This document shows, piece after piece, positions 24,314 through 32,025 of a stretch of DNA of 41,459 nucleotides; the first letter of the stretch is position 1, and each line of letters starts with the position of its first letter. The stretch is taken from assembly GCA_964609975.1 (NCBI GenBank), contig CAZSTR010000013.1, positions 1-41,459 on the forward strand, written 5' to 3'. This DNA is from UBA5905 sp964609975. GTDB taxonomy: Bacteria; Bacillota; Clostridia; Oscillospirales; Acutalibacteraceae. A program made the translations under genes and the position numbers. The notes below the pieces were generated by a model. That model saw nothing but the letters and a program-made list of their open reading frames with translations. It did not search any database and was not told the DNA's origin.

Positions 24314-24925
24314 ATGAAAAAGATTTTGGCTATTGCTCTGTCCTTGGTCCTGGTTATGGGCCTGTCTGTCACCGCCTTTGCGGCCAAGAGCCCCAACGGC
24401 ACCACCTATCATAAGGTTGTCACGATTCAGAACGATTCCGCGAAGCCCGAAACCCACAATGTTGTCTACACGGCGGACGCGGCCGGCTCCATCACCCTCA
24501 CCGCGCAGAAAGCATCGGAAAATGATGTTTTCGCCGGCTGGTCCATCTATAAGAAGGACGGCACCGCAGCCACCGAGGGCACCGATTATGAGGTCAAGAA
24601 AACCAGTAATGTGATAGCGCAGACGCTGAATGTGAAGGCGCAGCGCGGTCTGGACACCACCGGCGTGGATCTGTCCCTGTTCTCCACCGTCGCCACTCTG
24701 GAGGGTCAGACGCTGTTGACCGACACCACCATCACCATCGTGCCGAAGACCGACCTGATCATTGCGGCCAACTGGAACAGTAAGCTGACCAGCATCAAGA
24801 CCGCCACCTCCATGTTCGACGAAACCTCCGACAAGACCGGCGATTCCTCTGCCGTCTTTGCGGTGGTGCTGGCCGTGCTGGCGCTGGGCGGACTGGTTGT
24901 CTCCAAGAAGCAGCTGGTGAAATAA
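24314..24925 (+). CDS. Small secreted surface protein with degenerate sorting signal
   Basis: A 203-residue protein. A classical signal peptide (KK, hydrophobic core, cleavage near AFA-A at about residue 23) is followed by one beta-rich domain (about 35-165). Phrases such as SITLTAQKASENDVFAGWSIYKKDG resemble Listeria-Bacteroides/InlB B-type repeat modules found in surface proteins. The C-terminus has TSDKTGD, a hydrophobic helix and KKQLVK, the layout of a sortase signal in which the usual Pro (PKTGD or LPxTG) is Asp. It may be anchored by an unusual sortase or held by its helix. GGAGG precedes the ATG. Its role is unknown. Confidence 0.8.
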   Translation: MKKILAIALSLVLVMGLSVTAFAAKSPNGTTYHKVVTIQNDSAKPETHNVVYTADAAGSITLTAQKASENDVFAGWSIYKKDGTAATEGTDYEVKKTSNVIAQTLNVKAQRGLDTTGVDLSLFSTVATLEGQTLLTDTTITIVPKTDLIIAANWNSKLTSIKTATSMFDETSDKTGDSSAVFAVVLAVLALGGLVVSKKQLVK

Positions 24926-24944
24926 TTTTTTTCTTTGTCCTGCA

Positions 24945-24978
24945 CCCCTCTGCATTTTGCAGAGGGGGATTTTCTTTT
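24945..24978 (+). terminator. Terminator of the surface protein gene
   Basis: CCCCTCTGCA (24945-24954) pairs with TGCAGAGGGG (24958-24967) around TTT, followed by GATTTTCTTTT. It lies 20 bases after the stop codon. Confidence 0.85.
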
Positions 24979-25023
24979 CGAAGGGCCGCCAAAAAGCCGA
25001 AAGGGGAAAAGCGCTCGTCCACC

Positions 25024-25052
25024 TTGACAAATGGCCGAAAAAGCCTTATAAT
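25024..25052 (+). promoter_or_regulatory. Consensus promoter of uvrA
   Basis: TTGACA (25024-25029) and TATAAT (25047-25052) are exactly 17 bases apart, a perfect sigma-A consensus, 67 bases before the ATG at 25119. Confidence 0.9.
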
Positions 25053-25062
25053 AGCTCCGATT

Positions 25063-25074
25063 GAACAAATGTTC
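25063..25074. promoter_or_regulatory. LexA (SOS) box of uvrA
   Basis: GAACAAATGTTC matches the Firmicutes LexA/DinR core GAAC-N4-GTTC. It begins ten bases past the -10, over the start point, where bound LexA would block transcription until DNA damage. Confidence 0.85.
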
Positions 25075-25118
25075 TTTGTGAAAAACCGGTTGCTTGAGCC
25101 TTGCAGGAGGAACAGAAA

Positions 25119-27947
25119 ATGGCAGAATCCAAAAACATCATCGTGAAGGGCGCGCAGGTACACAATTTGAAAAATGTGGATGTGGAGTTTCCCAGAGACA
25201 GCCTGGTGGTGTTCACCGGTCTGTCCGGAAGCGGAAAATCCTCGCTGGCCTTCGACACCATCTATGCTGAGGGACAGCGGCGCTATGTAGAAAGCCTGTC
25301 CTCCTATGCTCGGATGTTCCTCGGCCAGATGGAAAAGCCGGATGTGGACTCCATCGAGGGGCTGTCCCCTGCCATTTCCATCGACCAGAAGACCACCTCC
25401 AAGAATCCCCGCTCCACCGTGGGCACAGTAACGGAAATTTATGACTATCTGCGCCTGCTGTATGCCCGCGTGGGCATCCCCCATTGCCCCATCTGCGGCC
25501 GGGAAATTCGCCAGCAAACGGTGGATGAAATCGTCGATCGCATTGCCGCCCTGCCGGAGGGAACGAAGCTTCAGCTCCTCGCCCCCATCGTGCGCGGCCG
25601 CAAGGGACAGCACACAAAAGAACTGGAGTCGGCGCGGGCCGCCGGCTATGCCCGCGCCCGCATCGACGGCGAGCTATACGACCTGATGGACCCGATTTCG
25701 CTGGAAAAGAACAAGAAACACACCATCGAAATCGTGGTAGACCGACTGGTGATTCGGCCGAATATGAACCGCCGCATCAGCGACAGCGTGGAAACCGCCA
25801 CGGAGCAATCCGGCGGCCTTCTAACCGTGGATGTAATCGGTGGCGAGGAGCTGACCTTTTCCCGCAACTATGCCTGCCCAGAGCATGGCATCAGCATGGA
25901 GGAACTGTCTCCCCGGATGTTTTCCTTCAACAACCCCTTCGGCGCCTGCCCGAAATGCGGCGGACTGGGGGTGTATATGTCCATGGACCCGGAGCTGGTG
26001 GTGCCGAACTCCTCCCTGTCGGTGCGCCAGGGGGCAATTCAGGCCACCGGCTGGAACTATAAAAGCGGCGGAACCATCGCCCAGATGTATTATGACGGGC
26101 TGGCCGCCCACTATGGCTTTTCTCTGGACACGCCCTGGAAGGAACTGTCGGAGAAGGCGAAGAAGGTTCTCCTCTATGGCACCGACGGAGAAAAAATCGC
26201 CATGAGCTATACGCGGGAATATGGCTCCGGCACCCACTATACCGCCTTCGAAGGGATTCTCAATAACCTCCAGCGTCGCTATAACGAAACCTCCAGCGAA
26301 GGAGCGCGGGAGGAGCTGGAGGGGTATATGAGCCAGGTGAATTGCCCTGCCTGCCATGGCCATCGGCTGAAGCCGGAGAGCCTGGCGGTCACCGTCGGCG
26401 GCTGCGGCATCATGGAGTTGTGCGAGGACACGATAACAGATTTGCTCCATTGGCTGGAGAATTTGACCCTGTCCGAGCGGGAGCACAGCATCGGCGACCG
26501 GATTTTGAGGGAAATCCGGGAACGGCTTTTGTTCCTCAACAGCGTCGGGCTGAGCTATCTGACTCTCGGCCGAGGCGCGGCCACCCTCTCCGGCGGCGAA
26601 AGTCAGCGCATCCGGCTGGCGACACAAATCGGCTCCTGCCTGATGGGGGTGCTGTATGTGCTGGATGAGCCCAGCATCGGCCTGCACCAGCGGGACAACG
26701 ACAAGCTGTTGGCCACTCTGCGCCATCTGCGGGATTTGGGCAACACCCTCATCGTGGTGGAGCATGACGAGGATACCATGCGGGCGGCCGACTGGATTGT
26801 GGATGTCGGCCCCGGCGCGGGCATCCATGGCGGAAATGTTCTCTATTCCGGCCCGGTGGCGGGGATCGCGGACTGCGCCGACTCCCTGACGGGACAATAT
26901 CTCAGCGGAAAAAGAACCATCCCCGTTCCCGAAACCCGCCGACCGGGTGACGGACGCCTGCTCACCGTGCGGGGTGCGGCGGAGCACAATTTGAAAAACA
27001 TTGATGTTTCTTTCAAGCTGGCCGCCTTCAACTGCGTCACCGGCGTGTCCGGAAGCGGAAAATCCTCGCTGGTAAATTCGATTTTGAACAAGCGCATCAG
27101 CCGGGATTTGAACCGTGCCCGTTGCCGCCCCGGAAAGCATGAGGCTGTCGAAGGTCTGGAACAGCTGGACAAGGGCATCACCATCGACCAGTCTCCCATC
27201 GGGCGCAGTCCCCGCTCCAACCCGGCCACCTATACCGGCGTGTTCAACGACATTCGGGAGCTGTATGCCTCCACCGCGGACGCCAAGGTGCGGGGCTATT
27301 CCGCCGGGCGCTTCTCCTTCAATGTGAAGGGAGGCCGGTGCGAGGCCTGTCAGGGAGACGGAATTCTTAAAATTGAAATGAATTTCCTGCCGGATGTATA
27401 TGTGCCCTGCGAGGTATGCGGCGGCCGCCGCTATAACCGGGAAACGCTGGAGGTGCGCTATAAGGGAAAATCCATCGCTGATGTACTGGGGATGACCGTC
27501 GAGGAGGCGGTGAGCTTTTTCTCCGCCATCCCGAAAATCGAACGAAAGCTGCGCGCCCTGCTGGATGTGGGGCTGGGCTATATCCAAGTTGGCCAGCCGG
27601 CCACCACCCTCTCCGGCGGCGAGGCCCAGCGGGTGAAGCTGGCCACCGAGCTGTCCCGTCAGGCCACGGGACGCACCGTGTATATTCTGGATGAGCCCAC
27701 CACTGGCCTCCATTCCGCCGATGTCCAGCGGCTCATTGATGTGCTTCAGCGACTGGTGGACGGAGGGAACACCGTCATCGTCATCGAGCACAACCTAGAT
27801 GTGATCAAGGTGGCCGACCATGTCATCGACCTGGGACCGGAGGGCGGCGACGCCGGCGGTCAGCTGGTAGTGGCGGGCACACCGGAGGAGGTGGCCGCCT
27901 GCCCCGCATCCCACACCGGCCGCTATCTGAAAAAGCTGTTGGGCTAA
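25119..27947 (+). CDS. uvrA: Excinuclease ABC subunit UvrA
   Basis: UvrA is the damage-sensing ATPase of nucleotide excision repair and works with UvrB and UvrC. This 942-residue protein has the family length. Walker A GLSGSGKS lies at 34-41, and a second, GVSGSGKS, near 645. Zinc-binding cysteine pairs are CPICG (first insertion), CPKCG and CPACH, and the conserved CEACQGDG...CEVCGG finger in the second half. The two ABC signatures (TLSGGESQR and TLSGGEAQR) with DEPSIGLH and DEPTTGLH complete the composite sites. The ATG at 25119 has AGGAGG eight bases upstream. It is transcribed alone from a LexA-controlled consensus promoter. uvrB and uvrC are not in the window. Confidence 0.97.
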   Translation: MAESKNIIVKGAQVHNLKNVDVEFPRDSLVVFTGLSGSGKSSLAFDTIYAEGQRRYVESLSSYARMFLGQMEKPDVDSIEGLSPAISIDQKTTSKNPRSTVGTVTEIYDYLRLLYARVGIPHCPICGREIRQQTVDEIVDRIAALPEGTKLQLLAPIVRGRKGQHTKELESARAAGYARARIDGELYDLMDPISLEKNKKHTIEIVVDRLVIRPNMNRRISDSVETATEQSGGLLTVDVIGGEELTFSRNYACPEHGISMEELSPRMFSFNNPFGACPKCGGLGVYMSMDPELVVPNSSLSVRQGAIQATGWNYKSGGTIAQMYYDGLAAHYGFSLDTPWKELSEKAKKVLLYGTDGEKIAMSYTREYGSGTHYTAFEGILNNLQRRYNETSSEGAREELEGYMSQVNCPACHGHRLKPESLAVTVGGCGIMELCEDTITDLLHWLENLTLSEREHSIGDRILREIRERLLFLNSVGLSYLTLGRGAATLSGGESQRIRLATQIGSCLMGVLYVLDEPSIGLHQRDNDKLLATLRHLRDLGNTLIVVEHDEDTMRAADWIVDVGPGAGIHGGNVLYSGPVAGIADCADSLTGQYLSGKRTIPVPETRRPGDGRLLTVRGAAEHNLKNIDVSFKLAAFNCVTGVSGSGKSSLVNSILNKRISRDLNRARCRPGKHEAVEGLEQLDKGITIDQSPIGRSPRSNPATYTGVFNDIRELYASTADAKVRGYSAGRFSFNVKGGRCEACQGDGILKIEMNFLPDVYVPCEVCGGRRYNRETLEVRYKGKSIADVLGMTVEEAVSFFSAIPKIERKLRALLDVGLGYIQVGQPATTLSGGEAQRVKLATELSRQATGRTVYILDEPTTGLHSADVQRLIDVLQRLVDGGNTVIVIEHNLDVIKVADHVIDLGPEGGDAGGQLVVAGTPEEVAACPASHTGRYLKKLLG

Positions 27948-27989
27948 AGGGGCGGACGGCTTCCCCCCCTACCCTGAAAAACCAAGCCA

Positions 27990-28024
27990 GCACCCTGCGT
28001 TGACCGACGCAGGGTGCTTTTTTG
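27990..28024 (+). terminator. Terminator of uvrA
   Basis: GCACCCTGCGT (27990-28000) pairs perfectly with ACGCAGGGTGC (28007-28017), followed by seven Ts. It lies about 40 bases after the stop. Confidence 0.92.
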
Positions 28025-28147
28025 GTTTGCTTCACGAAAAGCCGCCCTACTTTCCTCGAAATTTACAATTCTTTCATACTATCTCCGGCGCTTTGCGTTA
28101 TGATAACCACAAGGCTCCCGCAGGAGCATGGAGGGAGAGAGGGACGC

Positions 28148-29035
28148 GTGTTCGGCTATGTGCGCCTATATAAGCCCACCATTCGCATGGGGGAATATGA
28201 ACAATATCGTGGCATTTACTGCACCCTTTGCCGACGGCTTGGAAAGCAGTATGGCCTGCACGCCCGGATGGCGCTCAGCTATGACTGCACCTTTCTAGCG
28301 CTGTTACCGATGGCTCTTTCCGAGGAGCCGCCGGGCTTTTGCCCCGGCCGCTGCAGCTTCAATCCGGCAAAAAAATGCCTGTGCTGTGAAAACACCCAGG
28401 CGCTGGATCGGACGGCGGACATTTCCGCCCTGTTGACCTATTACAAGCTCCTGGACACCCGCCGGGACGAGCCGTTTTTTTCGCGTCTGGGCGCGACCTT
28501 GCTTTGGCCGCTGGCCGCCCTGGATCGCAAGCGAGCGGCGCGCCGTTGGCCGGAGGCCGACCGCCGCATCGCCGCCATGATGAAGGAACAAAGCCGACTG
28601 GAGCAGAACCGTTGCCCCTCCATCGACCGCGCCGCCGAGCCTTTTGCCCAGCTTTTGGAATGGCTGGCCGCCGATAGCGCCGCGGACGAGACTGCCCGCC
28701 GGGTGCTTGGCCGCTTCGGCTACTGTCTGGGGCGATGGGTGTATCTCATCGACGCTGCCGATGATTTGGCCGATGATTTGTCAAAAGGCCGATACAATCC
28801 GTATATTTTTTCACAAAATATACAAAAAGGCGATGATTTAGCCGTTGGGAAGGCCAGAGAATATGCCGCCGGCGCACTCAACGCCTGTCTGGCGGAATGT
28901 AACGCCGCCTATGCCCTGCTGACCGTCCGCCGCATGGACGGCATTCTTCGCAATATTTTGGAGGAGGGAATGCCCGCGATTCAGCGGCAGGTTCTCTCCG
29001 GAGAGGAAAAACACCATGAGCAAAGACCCCTATGA
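28148..29035 (+). CDS. DUF5685 family protein
   Basis: A 295-residue, mostly helical protein of unknown function. The start FGYVRLYKP after a GTG at 28148 fits DUF5685; GGGAGAGAGG lies just upstream, and the longer frame to 28022 would begin inside the uvrA terminator. Cysteine motifs CTLC (25-28), CPGRC and KKCLCCEN suggest metal binding. Two acidic motifs, YYKLLDTRRDE and YLIDAADDLADD followed by GRYNPYI, lie about 100 residues apart, reminiscent of the Asp-rich pairs in helical isoprenoid synthases; this resemblance is my inference. It overlaps the J-domain gene by 20 bases, so the two products are probably coupled. Confidence 0.8.
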   Translation: MFGYVRLYKPTIRMGEYEQYRGIYCTLCRRLGKQYGLHARMALSYDCTFLALLPMALSEEPPGFCPGRCSFNPAKKCLCCENTQALDRTADISALLTYYKLLDTRRDEPFFSRLGATLLWPLAALDRKRAARRWPEADRRIAAMMKEQSRLEQNRCPSIDRAAEPFAQLLEWLAADSAADETARRVLGRFGYCLGRWVYLIDAADDLADDLSKGRYNPYIFSQNIQKGDDLAVGKAREYAAGALNACLAECNAAYALLTVRRMDGILRNILEEGMPAIQRQVLSGEEKHHEQRPL

Positions 29036-29648
29036 AGTGCTGGGCATCAGCCCCAACGCCACCGACGACCAGGTGAAGGCCGCCTATCGGGCCATGGCGC
29101 GCAAATATCATCCCGATAACTATGCTGACAATCCCCTGTCCGATTTGGCACAGGAAAAGATGCAGGAAATCAATGACGCCTATGACGCCATCGTGCGCGC
29201 CCGCAAGGCCGGGGGTACCGGCACAGCCGGGAGCACAGCCACAGGCGGATATACCCGCGGCGGCTATACCGGAGGCGGCTCCGGCGCTTTTGCCGATGTG
29301 CGCCGGATGATTCAGCAAAACCGCATCATGGACGCGGAAATGCTGCTGGACGGGGTGCCCGCCAGCGCCCGCTCCGCCGAATGGCATTTTCTCAAAGGGA
29401 GCGTTCTGTATAAAAAGGGTTGGCTGGAGGAGGCATTCCAGCATTTCCAAACCGCCTGCCGGATGGAGCCATCCAATCCGGAATATCGCCAGGCGCTCAA
29501 CCACATCCAGATGAACCGGAGCACCGGCGGCTATCGCACCGCCGGTCAAAGCACCGGCGGCTGTGACGCCTGCGATGTGTGCACGGCGCTGTATTGCACC
29601 GACTGCTGTTGCGAATGTATGGGCGGCGATTTCATCCGCTGTTGTTGA
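29016..29648 (+). CDS. J-domain/TPR protein with cysteine-packed tail
   Basis: A 210-residue DnaJ-type cochaperone. The J domain (about 1-65) has the HPD motif at 32-34 needed to stimulate DnaK. A Gly/Thr-rich linker (about 66-95) leads to a TPR-like helical region (about 97-165; EWHFLKGSVLYKKGWLEEAFQHF). The last 28 residues hold ten cysteines in CxxC-like and CCC runs (CDACDVC, CTDCCCEC, RCC). It lacks the DnaJ zinc finger and substrate-binding domains. The ATG has GGAGAGG upstream within the DUF5685 gene, with a 20-base overlap. The tail may bind metal or be lipid-modified; both are guesses. Confidence 0.88.
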   Translation: MSKDPYEVLGISPNATDDQVKAAYRAMARKYHPDNYADNPLSDLAQEKMQEINDAYDAIVRARKAGGTGTAGSTATGGYTRGGYTGGGSGAFADVRRMIQQNRIMDAEMLLDGVPASARSAEWHFLKGSVLYKKGWLEEAFQHFQTACRMEPSNPEYRQALNHIQMNRSTGGYRTAGQSTGGCDACDVCTALYCTDCCCECMGGDFIRCC

Positions 29649-29689
29649 CCGCGCCCAGCGAAAACATCCCCTTGCAGAGGAGCATGGAC

Positions 29690-30250
29690 ATGAATCACAG
29701 ACAAAGTGGGCAAAGCGGAAAAAGCGGAAGAATGGCCTTTTGCGGCGTAATGACGGCTCTGGCTGTGCTGTTTCTGCTGTTGTCCGCCATCCCCATCACC
29801 GAAATCAGCCTGGCCGCTCTGGCCGGTATTGTCGCCGTGCCGGTGGTAATCGAGGCCGGACGCCGGGCGGGGCTGTTTCATTATATCGCCGTGGCGCTGT
29901 TGGCGTTGCTGTTGACCCCTTCCATGGAGGCGAAGGCTCTGTATATCGCCTTCTTCGGCTATTATTCCGTGGGAAAAGCCGCACTGGAAAGCCGATGCCT
30001 GCCCCGCCCACTGGAATGGGGGATAAAGCTGGCGGTGTTCAACGGCGCCATGATCACCTGCTATTGGGTATTGCTGCGCTTCGCCCAGCTGGAGACCGAC
30101 GCCTTCACCATCGGAGGCGTCTCCCTCCCCTGGCTTTTCCTGCTACTGGGGAACGGCGTGTTTTTGCTGTATGACTGGTGCCTGACCCGGCTGATTGGCC
30201 TGTATATGACCCGTTTTCACGCCCGAGTGCGCCATTTGTTCCGGTTTTGA
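29690..30250 (+). CDS. Integral membrane protein, third gene of the DUF5685 cassette
   Basis: A 186-residue membrane protein with four to five predicted helices and short loops. I choose the ATG at 29690 because GAGGAG lies seven bases upstream; a neighbouring ATG at 29684 overlaps it. The opening MAFCGVMTALAVLFLLLSAIPITE and later FFGYYSVGKAALE resemble small clostridial membrane proteins distantly like ECF S components. It lies 41 bases after the J-domain gene on the same strand and probably belongs to the same transcript. The function is unknown. Confidence 0.8.
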   Translation: MNHRQSGQSGKSGRMAFCGVMTALAVLFLLLSAIPITEISLAALAGIVAVPVVIEAGRRAGLFHYIAVALLALLLTPSMEAKALYIAFFGYYSVGKAALESRCLPRPLEWGIKLAVFNGAMITCYWVLLRFAQLETDAFTIGGVSLPWLFLLLGNGVFLLYDWCLTRLIGLYMTRFHARVRHLFRF

Positions 30251-30282
30251 GGGACAATCTGCCGCAAAACCGAAAAAAACAG

Positions 30283-30311
30283 TTGACTTTTTCCTACTTG
30301 TTGGATATAAT
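30283..30311 (+). promoter_or_regulatory. Promoter of tRNA-Lys
   Basis: TTGACT (30283-30288) and TATAAT (30306-30311) are 17 bases apart, 29 bases before the tRNA. Confidence 0.85.
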
Positions 30312-30340
30312 AGATAAGCGCTTGCGAAGAAGCGCGAAAT

Positions 30341-30416
30341 GAGCCATTAGCTCAGTTGGCAGAGCACTTGACTTTTAATCAAGGTGTCCGGGGTTCGAAT
30401 CCCCGATGGCTCACCA
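30341..30416 (+). tRNA. tRNA-Lys (UUU)
   Basis: A 76-base cloverleaf with CCA encoded. The acceptor GAGCCAT/ATGGCTC is fully paired, the anticodon stem CTTGA/TCAAG encloses CTTTTAA with anticodon TTT, and the T arm GGGG-TTCGAAT-CCCC is canonical. It has its own promoter and terminator. Confidence 0.98.
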
Positions 30417-30417
30417 A

Positions 30418-30460
30418 AACGAAAATCCTGTCGATTTTGTCGGCAGGATTTTCGTTTTTT
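30418..30460 (+). terminator. Terminator of tRNA-Lys
   Basis: AACGAAAATCCTG (30418-30430) pairs with CAGGATTTTCGTT (30444-30456), ending in TTTTTT, immediately after the tRNA. Confidence 0.9.
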
Positions 30461-30511
30461 GCCCGCTTTTTTCTGCCCGGCGCTACGAAAAATTTCGTGG
30501 CGCCGAAACTA

Positions 30512-30540
30512 TTGCATTTCGACTGAGTCCTTGCTATAAT
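30512..30540 (+). promoter_or_regulatory. Promoter of the GH39 gene
   Basis: TTGCAT (30512-30517) and TATAAT (30535-30540) are 17 bases apart, with an extended TGC before the -10, 55 bases before the ATG at 30595. Confidence 0.8.
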
Positions 30541-30594
30541 GCCCATAGAGGGATGCCGTTCCCTTCGAAAAGCATAAACAAAGGATGTGTTCAA

Positions 30595-31905
30595 ATGGAA
30601 ACACTGCATTTTGACCTGTCCAAAGCCGGCGGCGTCTTCAAGCCACTAAATGCCACCAACGGCGGCCCCTGGCACAAGCGCCATTGCAACGATCAATGGC
30701 GGGACAACCTGGACGCCTACAAGGCGGCTCGCATTCCCTATAGCCGCAATCACGATTCGGCCATGCTAACCATCTACGGCGGTCCGTACAGCCATGATGT
30801 CTCCTGCATTTTCCCGGATTTCGACGCCGACCCCCGCGACCCGGCTTCCTATGACTTTGCCTGCACCGATGAAGCCATTCTGATATCTCTGGATGCCGGC
30901 ACGGAGACCTATTTCCGGCTGGGACAAACCATCGAGCACCAAATCAAAAAGCACGCCACCCTACCCCCGAAGGATTTTCACAAATGGGCGGTCATCTGCG
31001 AGCACATCATCCGCCACTATAACGAGGGCTGGGCGAACGGCCTGCACCTGAACATCCAGTATTGGGAAATCTGGAACGAGCCGGATTTGGACCTGGACGA
31101 CAGCCCCAACAAACGCACCTGGGGCGGCACAAAGGCGCAGTTCTTCGACCTGTATGAAATCGCCGCGAAGCATCTGAAGGCCTGCTTTCCCCATTTGAAA
31201 ATCGGCGGCCCGGCCCTGGCAGGTCGCGAGGATTGGGCGGAGGATTTCCTTGGAGAAATGGAAAAGCGCCAGGTGCCCATGGACTTTTTCTCCTGGCACA
31301 TTTATTGCAATGAGCCGCATTGGATGGTCGAAAAGGCCGACCGGATTCACCAGATGATGGTGAGCCACGGCTATGGCGCGGCGGAAAGCATCCTCAACGA
31401 ATGGAACTATATCAAAAACTGGGAGGATCAGTTTGTCTATTCTGTGCGCTCCATCATCGGCATGAAGGGCGCCGCCTTCACCATGGCCTGCATCAGCGTC
31501 GCCCAGCACTCTCCCATCGACCTGCTGATGTATTATGACACCCGTATGTCCTGCTTCAACGGCGTGTTTGACTATTACACCTTTGAGCCGCTAAAAGGCT
31601 ATTATCCGCTGTATTGGTATGGTATGTTCTATGACTGCACCCACGAAATCCCCAGCGAGAACACTCTGCCGGAAATCTTTTCTCTGTGCGGCGTGCAGCC
31701 GGACGGAAAGCTGATGGCCGTCATCACCCGCTATTCCGACAACGACACCGAAGTGGACAAGGATGTGGCCGTCGATTTCGGTCGGGACGGTCGGTTCGAG
31801 GTATATCGGCTGGACGAGAACCACGACGGTACCGTGGCGGAAACGGTGGACAGCCTGACCTTCACCATGCCGGTTCACAGCTGTATTCTCATCAAAGAGA
31901 AATAA
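30595..31905 (+). CDS. GH39-type glycosidase (beta-xylosidase/iduronidase-like)
   Basis: A 436-residue intracellular retaining glycosidase of clan GH-A. NGGPWHKRH lies near residue 22, the acid/base Glu 162 is in YWEIWNEPDL, and the likely nucleophile Glu 269 is in ILNEWNY, the spacing expected for a TIM barrel with catalytic residues on strands 4 and 7. A short beta domain (about 360-436) closes the protein. No signal peptide is seen. AAAGGATG precedes the ATG at 30595; the longer frame would begin inside the tRNA terminator. It is transcribed alone. The sugar cannot be told from the sequence. Confidence 0.85.
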   Translation: METLHFDLSKAGGVFKPLNATNGGPWHKRHCNDQWRDNLDAYKAARIPYSRNHDSAMLTIYGGPYSHDVSCIFPDFDADPRDPASYDFACTDEAILISLDAGTETYFRLGQTIEHQIKKHATLPPKDFHKWAVICEHIIRHYNEGWANGLHLNIQYWEIWNEPDLDLDDSPNKRTWGGTKAQFFDLYEIAAKHLKACFPHLKIGGPALAGREDWAEDFLGEMEKRQVPMDFFSWHIYCNEPHWMVEKADRIHQMMVSHGYGAAESILNEWNYIKNWEDQFVYSVRSIIGMKGAAFTMACISVAQHSPIDLLMYYDTRMSCFNGVFDYYTFEPLKGYYPLYWYGMFYDCTHEIPSENTLPEIFSLCGVQPDGKLMAVITRYSDNDTEVDKDVAVDFGRDGRFEVYRLDENHDGTVAETVDSLTFTMPVHSCILIKEK

Positions 31906-31926
31906 TTCTTTCGCATACAGCATAAG

Positions 31927-31965
31927 AAAATCCGGCACAGACCATTGGTATGTGCCGGATTTTTG
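31927..31965. terminator. Bidirectional terminator between GH39 and SGNH genes
   Basis: AAAATCCGGCACA (31927-31939) pairs perfectly with TGTGCCGGATTTT (31951-31963). It has T tracts on both strands and lies between convergent genes. Confidence 0.88.
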
Positions 31966-32025
31966 GTTATGGCGTCCAGAGCGAGGAAATATGACAGGAC
32001 TTTTGCCGAAAGCCCACTCACAAAA

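Noticed and set aside
25821..27791. 656-codon open frame on the minus strand
   Set aside because: It lies wholly antisense to uvrA and mirrors its codons; no ribosome binding site or recognisable domain. GC-rich genes commonly leave such shadows.
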